A stretch of 64,000 bases of DNA, from positions 48,283,385 to 48,347,384 of the forward strand of contig NC_088295.1 of assembly GCF_032854445.1 (NCBI RefSeq), read 5' to 3'. The notes below the pieces were generated by a model, which saw only the letters and a list, made by a program, of their open reading frames with translations, ran no database searches and had not been told where the DNA came from. The stretch is from Liolophura sinensis. Lineage: Eukaryota > Mollusca > Polyplacophora > Chitonida > Chitonidae. The translations under genes were made by a program, and so were the position numbers. Shown here piece after piece: positions 50,879 to 61,803 of this stretch (its first letter is position 1; each line of letters starts with the position of its first letter).

Positions 50879-51388
50879 TACGGTCAGGCTTGGTTTGAGA
50901 AAACCTGGTAGGGTCAAAAAGAAATCGGTGCTCATCACCAGCTAGCAAATAAATTTCCTGATACGTTATAGTAAGCCGCGCTGCTGAAAATTTCATTTAT
51001 GTATACATATGATGACGAGTGAGGTTATGGCTGGTGGAAACATGGCAGATTCAAGAGGAAACCGCTGCTCGTCACCAGCTAACAAATAAATTTCGTGATA
51101 CGTTTTGGTAAGCTGCGTTACTGAATATTTCCCACATATTATGCATGATGAAGGTCAGCTTTATAACTGGAGAAAACTTGGCAAAATCAAGAAGAAACCA
51201 GTTCACCTGACCAAGTCTAGCAAACAGATCTCCTGATAGGTGAGGCCGTGTTAAATATTCATATTTCTCTTAAATATGATGACGGTGAGGTTTATGGCTG
51301 GAGGAAACCCGGCAGAATCACGGAAAAGGAAACCACTGCACCTCGCTGCGGACGGCAGCGAATAAATCTCCTCATATCGTAATCAAAC
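50879..51388. repeat. ~130-bp degenerate tandem repeat, 4 copies
   Basis: Copies begin near 50,879, 51,010, 51,147 and 51,277. Each has TATGGCTGG..GGAAACNNGGCAGA, then GGAAACC, a CACCAGCTARCAAATAAAT segment, CTGATACG, and a pyrimidine-rich end around TATTCA. Divergence is high. Confidence 0.75.
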
Positions 51389-52191
51389 CGAATCCCAAAT
51401 GCCGATGAAAAGCTTAAATATGCATTAATTCATACTGTCCAGATTGTTATTAAAATAGGCTATAAACGATCTTTCATGGCCACATGTAATTTAACTTTAG
51501 ACTTCACAAAATATACTTACCGGTAAATATAATTACCATATATTCTGTGATAAAACTGCGTTGTCTGTCAGGCCGTTTGTCAATTTAGAGGCTTCACACA
51601 GCGAGGCTGTCAGATCGTGTAGAAATATATTCAGAGGGTGGGAGCGGAGACGAAAAAAGCATGGCCTTTTGGCTCAAATGAAACACAGGATGGGGACGGG
51701 CGAGAAAGTGAGTACAATGGCGTAGTTGTGCCCGACCCTTCTTCAAAAAAAAATATGGCGATTTTATGGAGATTAGATTTATTCTTACACCGTAATCACA
51801 TCAAGGCTATGCCTTAAATCATATTTGTCTATAGCACAAGCCCAAGGTATTTCTAAGGTTTACAGGAAACTTATCGTGAAATCGGTATTGTCTGGCAAAC
51901 ATACGAATCCTTCAAGCCACATAGAAACTATCTGTTTTTCATAAATAAAATATGCCAAAGCGAATTCCAGTAAGAAATCAACAAACGATTGGCCCTCGAC
52001 AGCGGAGGTTCAAAAGTGAAGCTTCGAGATTGTGAGATTTCTCGTGAATAAAATATCTTACGGACCATTTCGATCACGATATATAACACTAAAACCCGAC
52101 GAAAAGCGAAATGGTATTATATTTTATCGCAGGACACTAATTAAATAGTATTATAAAGACACAATCAAAAAACATTTCTTGTGTAACTTAC
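51389..52191. other. Gene-poor interval
   Basis: No exon supported. TTTACCGGTAAGTATATT near 51,521-51,538 (minus) is a donor-like palindrome with no open exon before it. Confidence 0.5.
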
Positions 52192-52236
52192 TTTCCTCGC
52201 ACCATGTAGAGCCTCATAGAGTAAAGTCCCAGACAT
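52192..52236 (-). CDS. Candidate first coding exon, unknown minus-strand gene
   Basis: ATG at 52,236 encodes MSGTLLYEALHGARK up to the strong donor GGAAA|GTAAGTTAC (GT at 52,191-52,190), phase 0. The frame stays open upstream for about 11 more codons (KKGEPSLFGPLT), so it could instead be an internal exon. A possible 5' UTR donor (GGAGGAG|GTAGGTGC, minus) lies near 52,444. I do not recognise the peptide and found no following exon. Confidence 0.35.
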
Positions 52237-52444
52237 TGTCAAAGGCCCAAACAAACTCGGTTCTCCTTTTTTGTTGCTGCTTTATCGTGCTGTGTGTGTG
52301 CATGCGTGCATGTGTGTACCGAATAGCCCGTTCAAACTGGCTAACACAAGCTGGATGTATAATCGCAGTGGCCCGTGACACAGTCAAAGTGGTAGGCTGA
52401 TAACTAGTGAAGACAGTTCAACCTTAACGGTTCCCGCACCTACC

Positions 52445-53098
52445 TCCTCCAGAGCTCTGATGAGTTGCGGTGACCGTAGACTAGGAGAAATACAAGGGCT
52501 TATTTACAGGGGACGAGAGAGTATCGTTCACGGAAAGAATTCTTCGTTTACACGGGACTAGCCTCGATCTGGCCCCTCACCTGTATCTATACCTGTTGCG
52601 GGGAGAAACGTACATAGCCCCTTGGATGTGATATCGACAAGACCAAGGCGATACAAGTAACTGCTTTGATCGTCGCTGAATATACACGGTCGATCGTATA
52701 CAGTTGTTAAACGGGAAGTGTGAGATCACTAACTGATTTTCATCCTACTCAGGTTTTGTCGTCACTTTTATTTTTATTACATGGAAATAGCTGTGGCAGG
52801 TATTTGAATTTAACTCAAGCCGTGCGTCAAGTAAAAAACGAAGCTGAACGTGGATTCGCGTAACCAACACGTGAATACCTGATTGAGATCAAGCCAGGTG
52901 TGCTGTGCCGGCCAGGTGCACGTACGTACGTGGGTTACAGCGGGCACTTCGTACTGTGTCCAATTCATATCATGTGTTTTATGTGATTAGCTTCACAGGT
53001 GCAACCGCGTCATGTGAAAGTTACGTGAAACCAACAACGACAAGTGAGCCAAGTAGAAATCTACATGGCAGGACTATGACAACAGGCGCATGTCACCC
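52445..53098. promoter_or_regulatory. Possible divergent promoter between two candidate first exons
   Basis: A GC- and CpG-richer interval lies between the minus-strand exon at 52,236 and the plus-strand signal-peptide exon at 53,099. It includes TACGTACGTGGGTTACAGCG near 52,924. No TATA box is obvious. Its role is inferred from the two start exons only. Confidence 0.3.
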
Positions 53099-53183
53099 AT
53101 GTTCATTTCATCGCTTGCAGTTTGTAAAATCATCATCATTGTAGTCAGTTTAAAGATTCATGGCATAGACGGAGGGATTCCAG
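53099..53183 (+). CDS. Candidate signal-peptide exon of a secreted or membrane protein
   Basis: ATG at 53,099 encodes MFISSLAVCKIIIIVVSLKI and then HGIDGGIP plus one base. The donor is ATTCCAG|GTAAGAG (GT at 53,184-53,185, phase 1). The n-region, hydrophobic core and small residues after it fit a cleavable signal. Two downstream open stretches with phase-1 acceptors (54,643 and 56,739) could follow, but neither is confirmed, and the rest of the gene may lie beyond the window. Confidence 0.45.
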
Positions 53184-54642
53184 GTAAGAGATAATTGTTT
53201 ACTGTTTTTTTTTTCTTTCTTATTTTCTTATTCGTCTGTGCAAAACTATAGCCACTTCTACACTAGGAAAGTCGCATTTCTATACCTGTAAATTTTTGTC
53301 GCTCAAGTTAAACTCAGTGCAAGGATAGCCACTGTATTTGCATATATAATTGTATGTATGTTTGTACGAGTGAACAGTTGAAGTGGACTTGATCGTATTT
53401 AAAAACCGGTTTATTTCAACACGAAATCATGTGGAGTCCAATCCGTACACGTCTTGATGTTTGTAAAGCCAGTGTTTACATGAAAAGCGACGGGTGAAAC
53501 GTCGTATAGCGCAGGACATCCTATTTAGAAATCAACTGACTCAGAGAATTTGGAGCGTTTGTTCCGCTTGAACTGGTTCACTCTCTTTCTTTCTCTCTTG
53601 CCGGTGTCCAGCCTTATTGTCTCGTTATAGACACAACATTTAACAGGTTGAGACGAAACTGGGTGGCGATTAAAGTCTATATATTTGCCCGTAGTCCATG
53701 TGCGAAGATGTCGACCATGGAAATATATCTGGCTGACCAGTGAAAATATTGGCCAATTCAGATGCCCGGAACATATACATATAATACATAAACATGATAG
53801 AAAACATACACATTTTCATCACAAGTTACTTTCAATCAATTCCCTATGATGAAAAAGACATATGTTAAATTCTGTGTATTAACTGCGTACAAAAGGTATA
53901 CGTCCTTGGGGTATTAAAATGAGCTATCGATTTAAGATCATTTGCTAACCTCTCGAATTATAATATCTAATAATAAATGTGATAAAAGTGATAAAATTTA
54001 CATATGCCACTAACACCTATTTCAGTGAGTCTCTTCATAACGCCCAGGAAGGTGAGAATGGTGCGTATTGTGTGGAGTACATGATTATTTTTGATAACGC
54101 CGAAATAATCCTTAGATAAAATGATTTTGAATTGTAACACCCATCACACTTCGGCTATTTTTCTCAACTTTTTACGCGTGCTATTCCAACAAGACAAACC
54201 CACCCAACCCGACCCAACCCGACCCAACCCGACCTTAAAGATGTTTTGACGTTTGTATTATAGAGTATTATATTTGTATTATGTTGAAGCACTGTCTATT
54301 TGACGTAACAAGCAATTCCCACTCTATCATTCCATTTCTAAGAGAAGAAAAAAAAAACAGCGATGGTATATTGAGCTGTAACATTGGTGGAAGTGAATAT
54401 TAAAACTTTTAAAACCCTTTCACAAGTTCAGCCACCCTACCCCCATCACGTTCTTTCTTCAACTAGGATATATGAAGCAAAGTCCTTACTGACAAAACAG
54501 ATTTTTTCTTGTTTTTAAAGTTTTTGTTGATGTTTTAGACTAGGGTCTTGGATACGGTGTGTATACCAGTTAGTAGCATTTATATATTGCGCACATCTTC
54601 TTGCGAACTACTCGTCTTTTTCAACGTTTTACTTTATTACAG

Positions 54643-54920
54643 ATGGTTATCTGGCGTGTTATATGTTTATTAATATGACAAGGTGTGGGATAACACCAAT
54701 GACTAAGCAAATGTTTCCACATTTGTATGTATTGTATTCATGTAGTATATTTATACTACTTGTATGTCTGTATACCGCTGTGGCCTACCGAAACGTTATA
54801 ATCCTCTCAGTGGGGCAAATACTCCGTTGTGGCTACCCGCTTTCCTTTTTCTTTTCAAATGTATTAAGAGTTCGTGACATAGTTTTCAATGGCCCTGTCT
54901 TGTTCATTATACTTAAATGA
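54643..54920 (+). CDS. Candidate exon (option 1 after the 53.1 kb signal exon)
   Basis: The acceptor CTTTATTACAG opens GYLACYMFINMTRCG, with a sequon (NMT), then a hydrophobic segment (SIFILLVCLYTAVAYRN). It runs to TGA at 54,918-54,920 and accepts phase 1. No family recognised; AT-rich codons make a chance frame plausible. Confidence 0.2.
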
Positions 54921-55341
54921 AGGTTATGCAGGTATTATAATGGCATGAATGCTCATAGTAATCGTGGGGCTTTAAAAAAATTACATAAATCGGATTGCTA
55001 TATGCAGAAAGGTCGCCTGTAAGATGTATGGGTTAAGGTTAAAGGAATTATAGTACGATATCACGCGACAAAAACTTTTCAGTTAAAGCGTTTTAACACG
55101 TATAAGGTTGCTTGTTTTCGTTTTTATAAGGTAGAATGTTTTCAGGGATTTTCAAGGTTTGCGCCAGGTAATGTTTTCTCGCTAATAGAGTAAATGGCAT
55201 TTGTTTGCATATAAAATGCTATTTTGTAGCATTCAAAAACTTCAAGAAGCGAAGGCCAGATATTTAATTGCGTATGCCACGCACGTAATGAAAATAACAA
55301 AAGTGAGTATGTATGTATATATGGGCACGGATATACAATTG

Positions 55342-55610
55342 TTGCTCTCAGTCGCTGATACACACGATGCGGGTTCAAACCCGGAATTTGTCAATTTCCC
55401 TGATCCCACCGTTCAGGGGGCATTGGTGATCGCATGAATTGGTCAACGGCGCCCATGTGACCGTTTGCACAGGTAGAAGGCCTCTTGTGTTGTGTAATAT
55501 GATTTGCATATACCTGTACATCACACGTGGGAAACTATCTTGCCAAAGGTCGATGGTTTTCCCCGAGCACTTCAATTTCGTCTATCCATAAAACTGGCTG
55601 GGGACGTATA
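55342..55610 (+). repeat. SINE family C copy
   Basis: The B box is in GCGGGTTCAAACCCGG. The body has GCGCCCATGTGACCGTTTGC, CATCACACGTGGGAAACTAT and TGCCAAAGGTCGATGGTTTT, and the 3' end is GGGACGTATAAAGTGAAAAA. Confidence 0.75.
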
Positions 55611-56738
55611 AAGTGAAAAATTTTGAAATTTAACAACAGTTCTTTAAATAAAAAAACATTACAATTGTTGCAACTATCGAATGCACCTTTTTCAAATCTA
55701 ATTACATTGACCTAGAAATGAGCATCGTCAGACTCGACCCTATAATCTGTCCACGCGTTTAAGTCTCGGCAGAGTAAGATTACAATTTGCCTCCAGACTG
55801 TATATATATATATAAGCATATCTTGTTTACTTAACAGTCATTTTAGTGTATTCTCATTTTTTGTTATGACGTGTTTAAACTGTGCAGATGAGAGATAAAG
55901 CTATTCGTGTGTGTGTAAAATAAGCACGTATATATGTGCCTGAGACTGTAGGGCCAGATAGCTGAGTATTTCATTTTCCCCGTAGCGCAGTTTGGCTTAG
56001 TTTTCATCTTGAACTTGTCAAAATGATTAAAGAACGTAATTAAGCAAACTAAAGTATATTCTTACATTTAACTAATATACATGTCCCGAGCTTCGCGCGC
56101 TTTTACACGTTTATACATAAACAAAACCAATATATTTGTCTCGTGCCGTAAGGCCAATATAAATCTTTTTTTTTAAAACTGTTTACAAAAATCTTATTGT
56201 TTTAACATGATATGGAACTGTGAAACTGTCCACTGACTTATACTGTTGAAAACTGAATTGCCCCATGACCTCATGACCAACTAACAAACGTGGTGTAAAT
56301 CTACGCATATTAAACGTTCATAGTAATATTACCTCTAGATTTACTGTAGCTTAGCTTGGGAAATTACGTTTATCTACTATTTTTATGTGTGTTTTTTTTG
56401 TTGGAATGATGACTTGTTTGATCGGCCAGAAAGCGTGTGTCCACTTATGGGGCGTGTGGCGTTAGAATGTGTTTAGATATACACGGGTAGAAAATTTTGC
56501 AATTCTATTCTGTCCTATTTCGCTCCGTATTTACTAACTCGCGACGCTGAAACTTTCAAATCTGGAATTTACTAATTGCTTCGTTTTGACGCTGGATTCA
56601 GTGTGAGGCCCGCTGGCAGATAATTACCCTTTAGCACCTAATTCAGATAGCGTCCCACGTAAACAGTCATTTGTTTGAGGCAGCCTGTGAGATTTACCTT
56701 TGACATTTAGTTTATCGAATTGGACAGGTTTTCTACAG
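55611..56738. other. Gene-poor interval
   Basis: AT-rich sequence with a short TA run at 55,801-55,814. No exon supported. Confidence 0.5.
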
Positions 56739-57103
56739 ATACGTGGGAAATACTTTCAAATCTGCTTCAGTTAGGATCAGGTGATCACGTGAAGAACCCT
56801 ATCTTAAGAAAGTCGGAAGACACCTGTGTTTTTGTCTCTCTACGTGCAATAAAAGTCTGGCTACACCAGTTACCGACGACACACTGTCACCTGTCAATTA
56901 TAGACAGTTACACCATTTATCATCGACATGATCAGGAGGTGATATCTATAGATGTACATTTCAAGATGTCAAGAAGAATAACGCTCAACACCCGAGGCGT
57001 CTTTGTTGGAACTAGCCATCTGGATTTTGCAAGGGAACCGGATAAAAACCGGACCAAGTATAGCTACCCTTTCACAAATGGAAATTGTGTGCTCACTTTG
57101 TAG
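56739..57103 (+). CDS. Candidate terminal exon (option 2 after the 53.1 kb signal exon)
   Basis: The acceptor GGTTTTCTACAG accepts phase 1 and opens about 120 codons (DTWEILSNLLQLGSGDHV ... NGNCVLTL) to TAG at 57,101-57,103. It is among the longest non-repeat frames in the window and has a balanced composition. No domain recognised. Confidence 0.25.
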
Positions 57104-57281
57104 CTACTGCATATGTGTGAGCATTTTTTCGGCTGCTTTCATACAAAACATGTGGCCTGTGAAAATTGTACGCTAGATACTAGTAGCTGTGTTCGCATGT
57201 ACGATACCATGACGAGTATCTTAGAAAACAGACTGAAATTTGATGTTTTTTATGCATGATCATCACGTCTCCGGGACTTAC

Positions 57282-57376
57282 AGGCGGTAATTCTTGTAGT
57301 ATAGTTATAGTATGACATTTGAAATGGCTTCTGAAGTGCTCTTCAAGCACTTTTGTTTCTTGGCCAGATTTATACC
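57282..57376 (-). CDS. Candidate exon B of a minus-strand gene (possible caspase-like fold)
   Basis: The acceptor TTTTTTTCCTTGATTTAG and donor CCGCCT|GTAAGTCCC (GT at 57,281-57,280) bound 95 open bases: two bases and then YKSGQETKVLEEHFRSHFKC, HTITILQELPP, phase 1 in and phase 0 out. Its phase joins exon A (58,336-58,426) to read ...RFLTNQ-G-YKSGQET. The pattern G/R-x-G...L...F...F.....L resembles the p20 start of caspases, with no catalytic His or Cys exon seen. The exon structure is better supported than the family. Confidence 0.45.
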
Positions 57377-58162
57377 CTAAATCAAGGAAAAAAACCAAGA
57401 TAGTAAATCTATTGGAACGTAAGCTACCGAAAGCAATAAGAAATGCGATAGCCCTAAAAAAAAATCCTTGAAATTTCTACAGCATTCCTGACCAGCTCCT
57501 GAAACTTGGGAAAACTGTATGGATTACAGTGTGTAGGCCTAAGCGTTTCTTGTCCGTTGAAGTTCACTTTCAACATGGATGAGCTTAGCATTAACAATCT
57601 CGATTACATTTTCATCGGTACAGAGTTAACTATTTTAGGTTATATACGATGAATGGGTCTGTCAGGGCGACCACATGGAACATCCTTGGATAATAGGGGT
57701 GTTTCGACTTGGAACTCTTTTGTCATCAAAGGTAAAACAGTCCAACAGTCGCCTGTGATAATGGAAAATGTTAGGCAACGTTGTTGAAATTGATTTGTTG
57801 ATCACATGTCTTACCCTTTTCCAGAGACACAAATGACATCTCTTTCCTTTAGGAATTTCTCCAGTTCACAAAACGTTCGGATTTTAAGTCTTATAGTTGA
57901 GCCATTCAATGTGTCGATGAAGACAGAAAACTATTTCACCTCAATACTCGTATTTCGTGGTGAAATATATCTTTTATGTCCATAAGTACATATTGCATTA
58001 ATAAATTCAAAGTAAAAATGAAAGTTAAACAAAATAAATCGTATTATATCATTGGCAGCCAAAGTTATCAGTCATAAATGTCGTCTTTGAATGGAAGCAT
58101 TTGACTGGTTATTAACACAGTGGAAGAAAATCGAAAAATAAAAAATGCAACTAAATGTAACT

Positions 58163-58426
58163 CTATATCTCGTTTACATTGTCCTTTAAGCTGAAGTCCA
58201 TTTCACATTTTGGTTTCTTTCTCTTCAAAATCTTGCTTTCTTTCTCTTCAACATCTTGAAATGAGTGCAACGATCGAAGGCATAAGGTAAACAGCCATTG
58301 TGTCTGATGAGAAACCGGTTCAAATACGATATTACCTTGATTTGTTAGGAAGCGGATGCCAAATTTGTGTGACCAAGACGAGCGGAAGAAAAGGCCACAT
58401 GGATTTTTGAATGGTAAATTCAACAT
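58163..58426 (-). CDS. Candidate exon A of the same minus-strand gene, with read-through alternative
   Basis: ATG at 58,426 gives MLNLPFKNPCGLFFRSSWSH and then KFGIRFLTNQ up to a donor CAAG|GTAATATC at 58,335-58,334. Spliced coding would be 58,336-58,426, phase 1. The frame is open upstream of the ATG for 16 more codons, so the exon may be internal. If the donor is skipped, the frame reads on through a Lys/Glu-rich tail (EEKESKILKRKKPKCEMDF) to TAG at 58,163. PCGLF could stand for the P-R-G-x-a strand of caspases, a weak resemblance. Confidence 0.4.
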   Translation of the reverse strand: MLNLPFKNPCGLFFRSSWSHKFGIRFLTNQGNIVFEPVSHQTQWLFTLCLRSLHSFQDVEEKESKILKRKKPKCEMDFSLKDNVNEI

Positions 58427-58917
58427 CACGGAACAAAAGCTTTCGATTTTACAACAAAGTGACTCGGCCTTCGCTTCTTTATAACCTTATCACACCCGGC
58501 CTGATTTGAATTTTCTAGTTATCTCCAACTAAAACTCGTGGCCTTTACATCGGAAACTGCTGACTTATAGTTCGTAACTACTATATGTATACCTCACTAG
58601 AAATCGAACCGTGTTCAATCAGAAAATGAGAGATTTCTCGACCACTTGGGAATTCTAGTTCATCCGTCATTGATCCCTTAGCATGAAGGGGGTAAGACAA
58701 GCACTCCAGCCTATTTCACAAAGCCAAGTTTGACTGAAGTCAATGTTTAAAACTTAAATATGTTGCGTAGTTTATACCGTAAGAAGTTCAAATTGTGATA
58801 CTCCTGTCTGAACATAACATGTGTTAGGTTTTCTCAATTTTAACTCTTTCTGTCCAAAAATAACCCATTAAATCAAATTTTTACATTTTGAGTCAAAGCT
58901 GTCTTAATGTATAGTCG

Positions 58918-58985
58918 GTCCTTGATCGCCTCAGTGCCTATATACTGCGTCTGGATGGGTGTCATGTTTGGTGTCTTCATCATAG
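58918..58985 (+). repeat. SINE family B fragment
   Basis: GATCGCCTCAGTGCC (head) followed by GGGTGTCATGTTTGGTGTCT (central block). The middle is deleted. Confidence 0.5.
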
Positions 58986-59094
58986 TGTAACAGTTATGCA
59001 GCACTAAATAAGTCGACAACGAGAAGAGAACCCGTATATGGTGTGACCGAAAGAGTCACCAATGGACACAACCCCCAACCCTTATCAACCGATA

Positions 59095-59290
59095 AGATAT
59101 CATCGAAGTTGAGTGCTGAGTGCGACAGACCAGAGACAGTGTGATCTGACCGAAATTGAGAGCTGATATCGACTGACCTGAGACCGGTATGATGTGACCG
59201 AAATTGAGTGCTGGTGTGATAGATGTTTGGTGCTGATATCGACAGACCAGAGACCGGTATGGTGTGACCGAAATTTAGTCCTGATATCGA
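59095..59290. repeat. ~57-bp degenerate tandem repeat, ~3 copies
   Basis: Unit built from GCTGATATCGACAGACCAGA then GACCGGTATGGTGTGACCGA and AATTGAGT. Flanked by a GCCGGCTCCCACCCCCACCC patch on the right. Confidence 0.85.
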
Positions 59291-59424
59291 TTGCGGCCGG
59301 CTCCCACCCCCACCCCCCATCCACAAGCCACCAAACAAACAAGCGCTAATAATATATACAGACTGCACACAGTCCCACAAGTAAAGAAGTTCTATACTTC
59401 CACCAAGATGGCGTGCAAGTCAGT

Positions 59425-59565
59425 ATGTCACATGTGGGAAAGTTCGTCAGTAACTTGTTTTATGTTTGGTGGTTTATCCCGGGCGCTCCAACATCCTTCA
59501 TTCAAAAAAGTGACATCAAGAGCAAAAACTCTTGAATATTGCGTTAAACAGCAATCAAACAAAAA
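59425..59565 (+). repeat. SINE family C 3' fragment
   Basis: TGTCACATGTGGGAAAGTTC, GTCAGTAACTTG and ATTGCGTTAAACAGCAATCA match the 3' core of family C (38.5 kb copy). Confidence 0.55.
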
Positions 59566-61750
59566 GAAAAAATCCTGTAGATACGTTATAGCACAATATG
59601 ACGACCTCTACAGCTTTATTCACAGCTGGAAAACGATTCCATTTTTGTAGGAATAAAACAACAACAAAAAAAACAGTTCATTTTCGTTATAGGAAGAATA
59701 GCGAAAAAAGCGTGAATTTCGTTTCCTGTCCTGTTCCTTGGCTACTTCTGAATGGACTTCTTATAAATTGATCAATGTGAAACTCCGTCGTTGTTTAACA
59801 TAGTGATGTATTGGCTACCTATGTCCGTGGCTTAGGTAAACGTAACGTCTCCTTAGTCAATATGTCGAAGTTTATCCTGCTTACTCCAACACTAAGAAAC
59901 GATTGCCTAGGGGTTTCAATCTTCTAAACTTAAACATCCGGATTGAACGGCCATGTATAGACATATGTATGATGCTGATTTTTCGCATGCCTTTTTTATA
60001 CGTTCCTTAGAGACGTTGTTGTCGCTCCGTGCCCCTGTTCGTTTGTCCGCCATTTTCTCTAAGAAAAATATACTGAACCTGTATTTACTTGATAAATATC
60101 GTACACCGTGAAAATTACTTTACTATACTTGTTGGAAGGTGGCTAGGTTTGATAGTACAAGAAACTAAACAATGGCTCGTGAATAAACTCATTTAATAGC
60201 TGCCAAATCTCACGGAGTCCTTCCACACGCAATCCTGCCGGAGCTGGTTTCGAACTCAACTTGTCGATTATTAAAGGAATGAGCGAGAAATTGCATGATT
60301 TCTGAATCATTGTTGTTGCTATCATCAACCATAGACTTTAAGAAAAAAAACACCTAATTCTTGTATGTTTCTTGTTTAAAACTTTCTCCGTCCATGTTGT
60401 CGCCGCTTTCAAACGCACCAAATGACTTTACATTGATTACCGGTTAACGACAAAAATGTACTTGTATATTAAGAATGTAACCTTGTGGATGAAAAATGAA
60501 AGCAGAAAAAATTGTCGTTTTTTTTTTCGTTTTAATACTTATTCATGTGGGATAGTAAACCAAGAGAGGGTGGAGGATATATAGCTTCAGGTATAGGGCA
60601 TATAAGCACACGAATATATCCCATCCACAAGTATGCACTTAACGTGCGGTATTTGAACGACTGCTGGCTGTGGGTTTTTACGCAGCCAGAAATACATATT
60701 TGTAAAGTATACACAGCGCGCCCGGATTGCCGGACCCTCTGTTAAAACGACCCGAGCGTGATTCACCAGGCTCCTCATTAAAAACTGTTCCCGGTTTAGC
60801 GCTCGTGTGGTGAATCTGAACCTCTTTCTGGGCGATGAGCCAGTTTTCTCTTGAAAATAAGCTGAATAAAGCTCGTATACCTCCAGATTCGGAACGTGCT
60901 TCCCAAATGGGTTCATTTTGAGAAAATGAGGTGATCAAAGACGTATGTTTCATGCAGACATGTTATTATACAGAGCAAATATGGAATACTGGGCACGTAT
61001 CAAGACAGGAAATGTATGAGTCTCCCTCAGATACTGCATGTGGAAACTAAATAAACAAGATCTCCATTATCAGTATTTTAATTAACTACCCTATATGTTA
61101 CTCAAGGAGAACGTGTAGTGCGTGGTATTACCCCAGGATCACAATATGCAGACAAAGTAAGATATGTGTCTGTTTACTGCATATAGGTTTTCTCAACGTT
61201 TTTATCGCCTTCTAAGTTAGATTCTATCTGTCACCCGATCAAACAGACGGTAAAGTTTTTTTGGCTGAATCGAGCTTTTGTCATGATATAATATTCTTTC
61301 ACATATTTGTTCGAAATATCAAACTGGGAAAGTTCTTCTGTCCTTGGTTTTTGTCAGTTTCGTTTTATTCTCTTACTTGGGTATCCTTATCGTGTGGTTA
61401 TTAAATTCAGGCACATAACGTAATAATGTGATTCATGTGCTTTATACCATTGTTTACGAATTTGTTTTCTTTTGACATATCAGCCCTTTCACCCTTTCGA
61501 TTTTTCGCCTACCGTATGATCGTGTGTACCTGTTCCTTGACCTTTTGCACACAGTACAAATCTTTTCTTTTGCAATCATTCATGTAACGTATCTTCAAAA
61601 AAAAATTTTTTTTTTAATTATCTGTGATTTTCGTGATAGATATTTCTGGTCTATTTTTTTCTGTAATCTAATTTGCCCAAGTCCGGTTCCGTTTTTGTTG
61701 ACGCGATCTACTGATAATGTTGATGACCACAAGGTTTTTTTCCAGCCTAC
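59566..61750. other. Gene-poor interval with one weak minus-strand frame
   Basis: 60,143-60,328 minus reads ...LSSKPAPAGLRVEGLREIWQ and LLNEFIHEPLFSF to TAG after an acceptor-like ATGATTCAG. It is a protein-like stretch of about 60 residues with no recognised family. 60,720-60,950 is GC-richer but not convincingly coding. Confidence 0.35.
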
Positions 61751-61803
61751 CCAGGACCTAATTATCCCCAGGACCTAATTATCCCCAGGACCTAATTATC
61801 CCC
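61751..61803. repeat. 17-bp tandem repeat, ~3.1 copies
   Basis: CCAGGACCTAATTATCC at 61,751, 61,768 and 61,785, all identical. Confidence 0.92.

Noticed and set aside
60587-60953. Overlapping 109- and 91-codon minus frames
   Set aside because: Two frames open at once in a GC-richer patch; neither has a recognisable motif.
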